From contig NZ_BSEV01000045.1 of assembly GCF_027922005.1 (NCBI RefSeq), positions 1 through 42,372 on the forward strand: DNA of 42,372 nt, in the 5' to 3' direction. Positions within the stretch are counted from its first letter, which is position 1. Every line of letters begins with the position of its first letter. Shown in pieces: positions 40,328 through 42,372 of this stretch. Made by a program: the position numbers and the translations under genes. Below the pieces are notes generated by a model that saw only the letters and a list, made by a program, of their open reading frames with translations, made no database searches and was not told the origin of the DNA. The DNA is from Streptosporangium carneum. GTDB lineage: Bacteria > Actinomycetota > Actinomycetes > Streptosporangiales > Streptosporangiaceae.

Positions 40328-41098
40328 GTGAGCGGAAGAAAGGGTGCCGACGTCGATCCGGCGCGCAGCCTGGCCCTGTTGTGGGGGCCGCACGGCAGGC
40401 CTGGCAGATCCGGGCTGACCATCCGGTCGATCGTCGCCGCGGCCATCGAGATCGCCGACGCGGAGGGCATGGAGGCCGTCTCCATGCGCCAGGTCGCCGA
40501 GCGGCTGAGGGCCGGCACCATGTCGCTCTACACCCACGTGCCGGGCAAGACCGAGTTGGTCGACCTCATGGTCGACACGGCCTACGGGCAGCTCTACGAC
40601 GACGTGGACGCGCCGTCCTCACAGCCGGGTGGCTGGCGGGAGGCGCTGGAGTTCGTCGCCGCGCGCAACTGGGAGCTCTACCTACGGCACCCCTGGCTGC
40701 TGCACGTCGTCGGCGCCCGTCCGGTCCTCGGCCCGAACGCCTCGCTCAAGTACGAGGCCGAACTGCGCACCCTGGAGGGCGTCGGGCTGTCCGACCTGGA
40801 GATGGACGCCGTCCTCACACTGGTCCTGACCCACGTCGAGGGCACCGCCAGGATCCGGCTGAACATGGTCCAGGCCCAGAGCGACACCGGGATGACCGAC
40901 GCCGAGTGGTGGCTGGCCAGCGCGACCGTGCTCGACAAGGTCATGGACGCGTCCAGGTTCCCCGTCTCCACCCGCGTCGGTCAGGCGGCGGGCCGGGAGT
41001 ACGAGTCGTACTCCGATCCGGAACGGGCCCTCGCCTTCGGACTCGGACGCATCGTCGACGGCGTCGCGGCCCTGATCTCCAGGAGGTCGGAGGCCTGA
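40328..41098 (+). CDS. TetR/AcrR-family transcriptional regulator
   Basis: A protein of 256 residues. The N-terminal HTH (~30-80) reads LTIRSIVAAAIEIADAEGMEAVSMRQVAERLRAGTMSLYTHVPGKTELVDLMVD, with the classic G...V.MR.VA..L......LY.HV..K.EL of TetR regulators. The C-terminal helical ligand domain resembles the TetR_C drug-sensing type. It is divergent from the DrrAB-like exporter and separated by a palindrome, the standard layout of a drug-inducible exporter, so it most likely represses that exporter and itself. It starts with GTG at 40328 after TTTGGAG. Confidence 0.92.
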   Translation: MSGRKGADVDPARSLALLWGPHGRPGRSGLTIRSIVAAAIEIADAEGMEAVSMRQVAERLRAGTMSLYTHVPGKTELVDLMVDTAYGQLYDDVDAPSSQPGGWREALEFVAARNWELYLRHPWLLHVVGARPVLGPNASLKYEAELRTLEGVGLSDLEMDAVLTLVLTHVEGTARIRLNMVQAQSDTGMTDAEWWLASATVLDKVMDASRFPVSTRVGQAAGREYESYSDPERALAFGLGRIVDGVAALISRRSEA

Positions 41099-41139
41099 TC
41101 GCCGGACGTGGGGAGGACGTCGAAGGGCGGAAAAGAGAA

Positions 41140-41172
41140 CCGCTCCCGTCGATCCTGGGATCGCGGGAGCGG
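41140..41172. terminator. Terminator between tetR and the FAH gene
   Basis: CCGCTCCCG (41140-41148) pairs with CGGGAGCGG (41164-41172), extended inward by GATC/GATC with one bulge. It serves both converging genes. Confidence 0.82.
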
Positions 41173-41219
41173 AGAAGGGGACGGGCGTCCGTGAAACGCC
41201 GCGAACCCGGTCAGGGTGT

Positions 41220-42065
41220 CTAGCGCTGGGGCGCGCGGATGCCGCGGAACTCCCAGTCGCCGCCGAAGGTGGTCGAGATGACCTCCTCGGACTCGGTGGG
41301 CTGGGCGCCGCAGTCGTCGCGGATCGGCGCGGGGCCGGTGACGATGTGGTTGGTCAGCGTGCCCAGGCCCTCGACCTCGACCTCGACCACGTCGCCGGGC
41401 TGGACCGGGCGGGAGTTGGCCGGGGTGCCCGACAGCAGCACGTCACCGGGGTAGAGGGTGATGGTGCGGGCGATGTCGGCGACGAGGTAGTGCATGTCCC
41501 ACTCCATCTCGTCGGTGGAGCCGTCCTGGGCGACCTGGCCGTTGACCAGGGTGCGCAGCCGCTTGCCGCGGAAGTCCCAGTCGGTGACCAGGCCGGGGCC
41601 CAGCGGGCACAGGGTGTCCGAGCCCTTGACGCGCAGCATGGAGCCCGCGTCGGTGTCGCGGAAGTCGTGCAGGCCGTAGTCGTTGCCGATGGTGTAGCCG
41701 GCGATGTAGTCGCCCGCTTCCGCGGGGGAGATGTTGCGGGCGGTGCGGCCGATGACGATGGCGACCTCGCCCTCGTAGTTGAGGTACTTGCAGCGCTCGG
41801 GGCGGACGATGGCGCCCTTGTGGCCGTTGAGGGCGGAGGTGGGCTTGTGGAAGTAGGTGGGGGCGTCGGGGAGGGTGGTCATGAACTCCTCGACCCGGCT
41901 GCGGTGGTTGAGGTGCACCGCGACGATCTTCGAGGGGACCGACGGGGGCAGGTGCACGGCGTCCTCGACGCCGACCACGCGGCCGTCGGCGCTGACGAGC
42001 TCGTCGCCCTCGCGGCGCACCTGGGTGGCGGCGCCGTCGAGCAGGATCCTGCGGTACTCGGGCAT
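41220..42065 (-). CDS. Fumarylacetoacetate hydrolase (FAH) family protein
   Basis: A protein of 281 residues. The ~50-residue N-terminal arm precedes the FAH core: KIVAVHLNHRSRVEEF, metal ligands YEGEVAIVIG (ExE) and LHDFRDTDAGSMLRVKGSDT (Asp), and GDVLLSGTPANSRPVQPGDVVEVE. The core closely resembles the FAH half of the fusion at 14347, down to KIVAVHLN(Y/H)RSR and GTPA.S..VQPGDVVEVE, so the two are paralogues. Members hydrolyse acylpyruvates or isomerise/decarboxylate 2-hydroxymuconate-type acids. It may provide a lower-pathway step missing from the main cluster, although it lies beyond the exporter genes. The ATG at 42065 follows GGAAGGGG; a TTG codon before it is an unlikely start. Confidence 0.88.
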   Translation of the reverse strand: MPEYRRILLDGAATQVRREGDELVSADGRVVGVEDAVHLPPSVPSKIVAVHLNHRSRVEEFMTTLPDAPTYFHKPTSALNGHKGAIVRPERCKYLNYEGEVAIVIGRTARNISPAEAGDYIAGYTIGNDYGLHDFRDTDAGSMLRVKGSDTLCPLGPGLVTDWDFRGKRLRTLVNGQVAQDGSTDEMEWDMHYLVADIARTITLYPGDVLLSGTPANSRPVQPGDVVEVEVEGLGTLTNHIVTGPAPIRDDCGAQPTESEEVISTTFGGDWEFRGIRAPQR

Positions 42066-42150
42066 CAACGGCCCCTTCCAGATGAGATGACAGAGGAGAA
42101 CAACGAACGGGTACGGGTGGAGAGCGGCCGGACGGCGGCCGGGCGTCGTC

Positions 42151-42190
42151 CGACCCCGGGCTCCGGCGAGGACGTCGGAACCCGGGGTCG
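42151..42190. terminator. Hairpin between the FAH gene and the right-edge gene
   Basis: CGACCCCGGG (42151-42160) pairs perfectly with CCCGGGGTCG (42181-42190), with an inner CTCCG/CGGA-like extension. It probably ends transcription of the right-edge gene. Confidence 0.75.
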
Positions 42191-42236
42191 GGCGAACGCG
42201 GGCGAGGTCGTCACCTGACGATATCGAAACCGCAGG

Positions 42237-42372
42237 TCAGGACGAGTAGGGGTAGGGATAGGGATCGTCCGAGGAGTCGGTGCGGCGCGGCGCCGGGAAC
42301 CCGCCGGCCGGCCGGTCGAACCACAGATGCACCTGCCCGGTGCCCACCGAGTTCTCGTACTCGCCGTACTGA
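42237..42372 (-). CDS. C-terminal end of an unidentified protein (partial)
   Basis: Only the last ~44 codons are inside the window. They read YGEYENSVGTGQVHLWFDRPAGGFPAPRRTDSSDDPYPYPYSS then TGA. The tail is Pro/Tyr-rich (PYPYPYSS) and looks disordered. The codon bias and a terminator just downstream support a real gene end. No family can be assigned from so little. Confidence 0.55.
   Translation of the reverse strand, partial: QYGEYENSVGTGQVHLWFDRPAGGFPAPRRTDSSDDPYPYPYSS

Overview
The window is about 42.4 kb of high-GC chromosomal DNA, probably from a filamentous actinomycete of the Streptosporangiales (Nonomuraea/Streptosporangium type). This is inferred from the codon bias, GTG starts, U-tract-free hairpin terminators, an F420-type (LLM-class) oxidoreductase, a peptidase-inhibitor-I36 protein, a DUF6461 protein, an XRE/NB-ARC/TPR regulator and DrrAB-like transport genes. 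I saw no tRNA, rRNA, CRISPR array or intact transposase.

Layout. (1) 1-5.4 kb, mixed secreted and regulatory genes: the N-terminal part of a serine hydrolase, a secreted I36-type protein, an XRE/NB-ARC/TPR regulator and a secreted protein of unknown function. (2) 5.6-9.5 kb, an apparent operon: a stand-alone DyP-like alpha/beta-barrel protein, an unknown protein, a DyP-type heme peroxidase and a BASS-family transporter, closed by a 26-bp perfect-stem terminator. (3) 9.7-32.2 kb, a large catabolic region built mostly from divergent gene pairs. It encodes homoprotocatechuate-type meta-cleavage (HpaD dioxygenase, HpaE dehydrogenase, an FAH-RraA fusion, a DapA-type aldolase) and a second aldehyde dehydrogenase. 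It also encodes MoaF, a SnoaL-like protein, two SDRs, an O-methyltransferase-fold protein, an alpha/beta hydrolase with a GntR/FCD regulator, an amidohydrolase, an HSL-type esterase, a Liv-type ABC importer with a fused LivM-LivG subunit, a zinc alcohol dehydrogenase and two paralogous aldo/keto reductases. (4) 32.6-36.9 kb, an aldehyde dehydrogenase and an LLM-class oxidoreductase divergent from a second amidohydrolase. (5) 36.9-38.2 kb, a lower-GC stretch with a DUF6461 gene. (6) 38.2-41.1 kb, a DrrAB-like ABC exporter divergent from a TetR regulator. (7) 41.2-42.4 kb, a second FAH-family enzyme and the C-terminal end of an unidentified protein.

How it may work together. The same motif (AAATCGTAT, extended AAATCGTATNNGATTCC) occurs in five promoter regions of block 3, including the one that would drive the GntR gene, so blocks 9.7-31 kb are probably one GntR-controlled regulon. 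A second motif, ATTTGGACCC, sits at both amidohydrolase promoters. A reasonable model is import through the Liv system, hydrolysis by esterase/amidohydrolases, oxidation by ADH/SDR/ALDH to a homoprotocatechuate-type catechol, ring cleavage by HpaD, and a modified lower pathway. No obvious HpaF isomerase or HpaH hydratase is present, so the fusion, MoaF or SnoaL-like proteins may fill those steps. The real substrate is not determined by the sequence.
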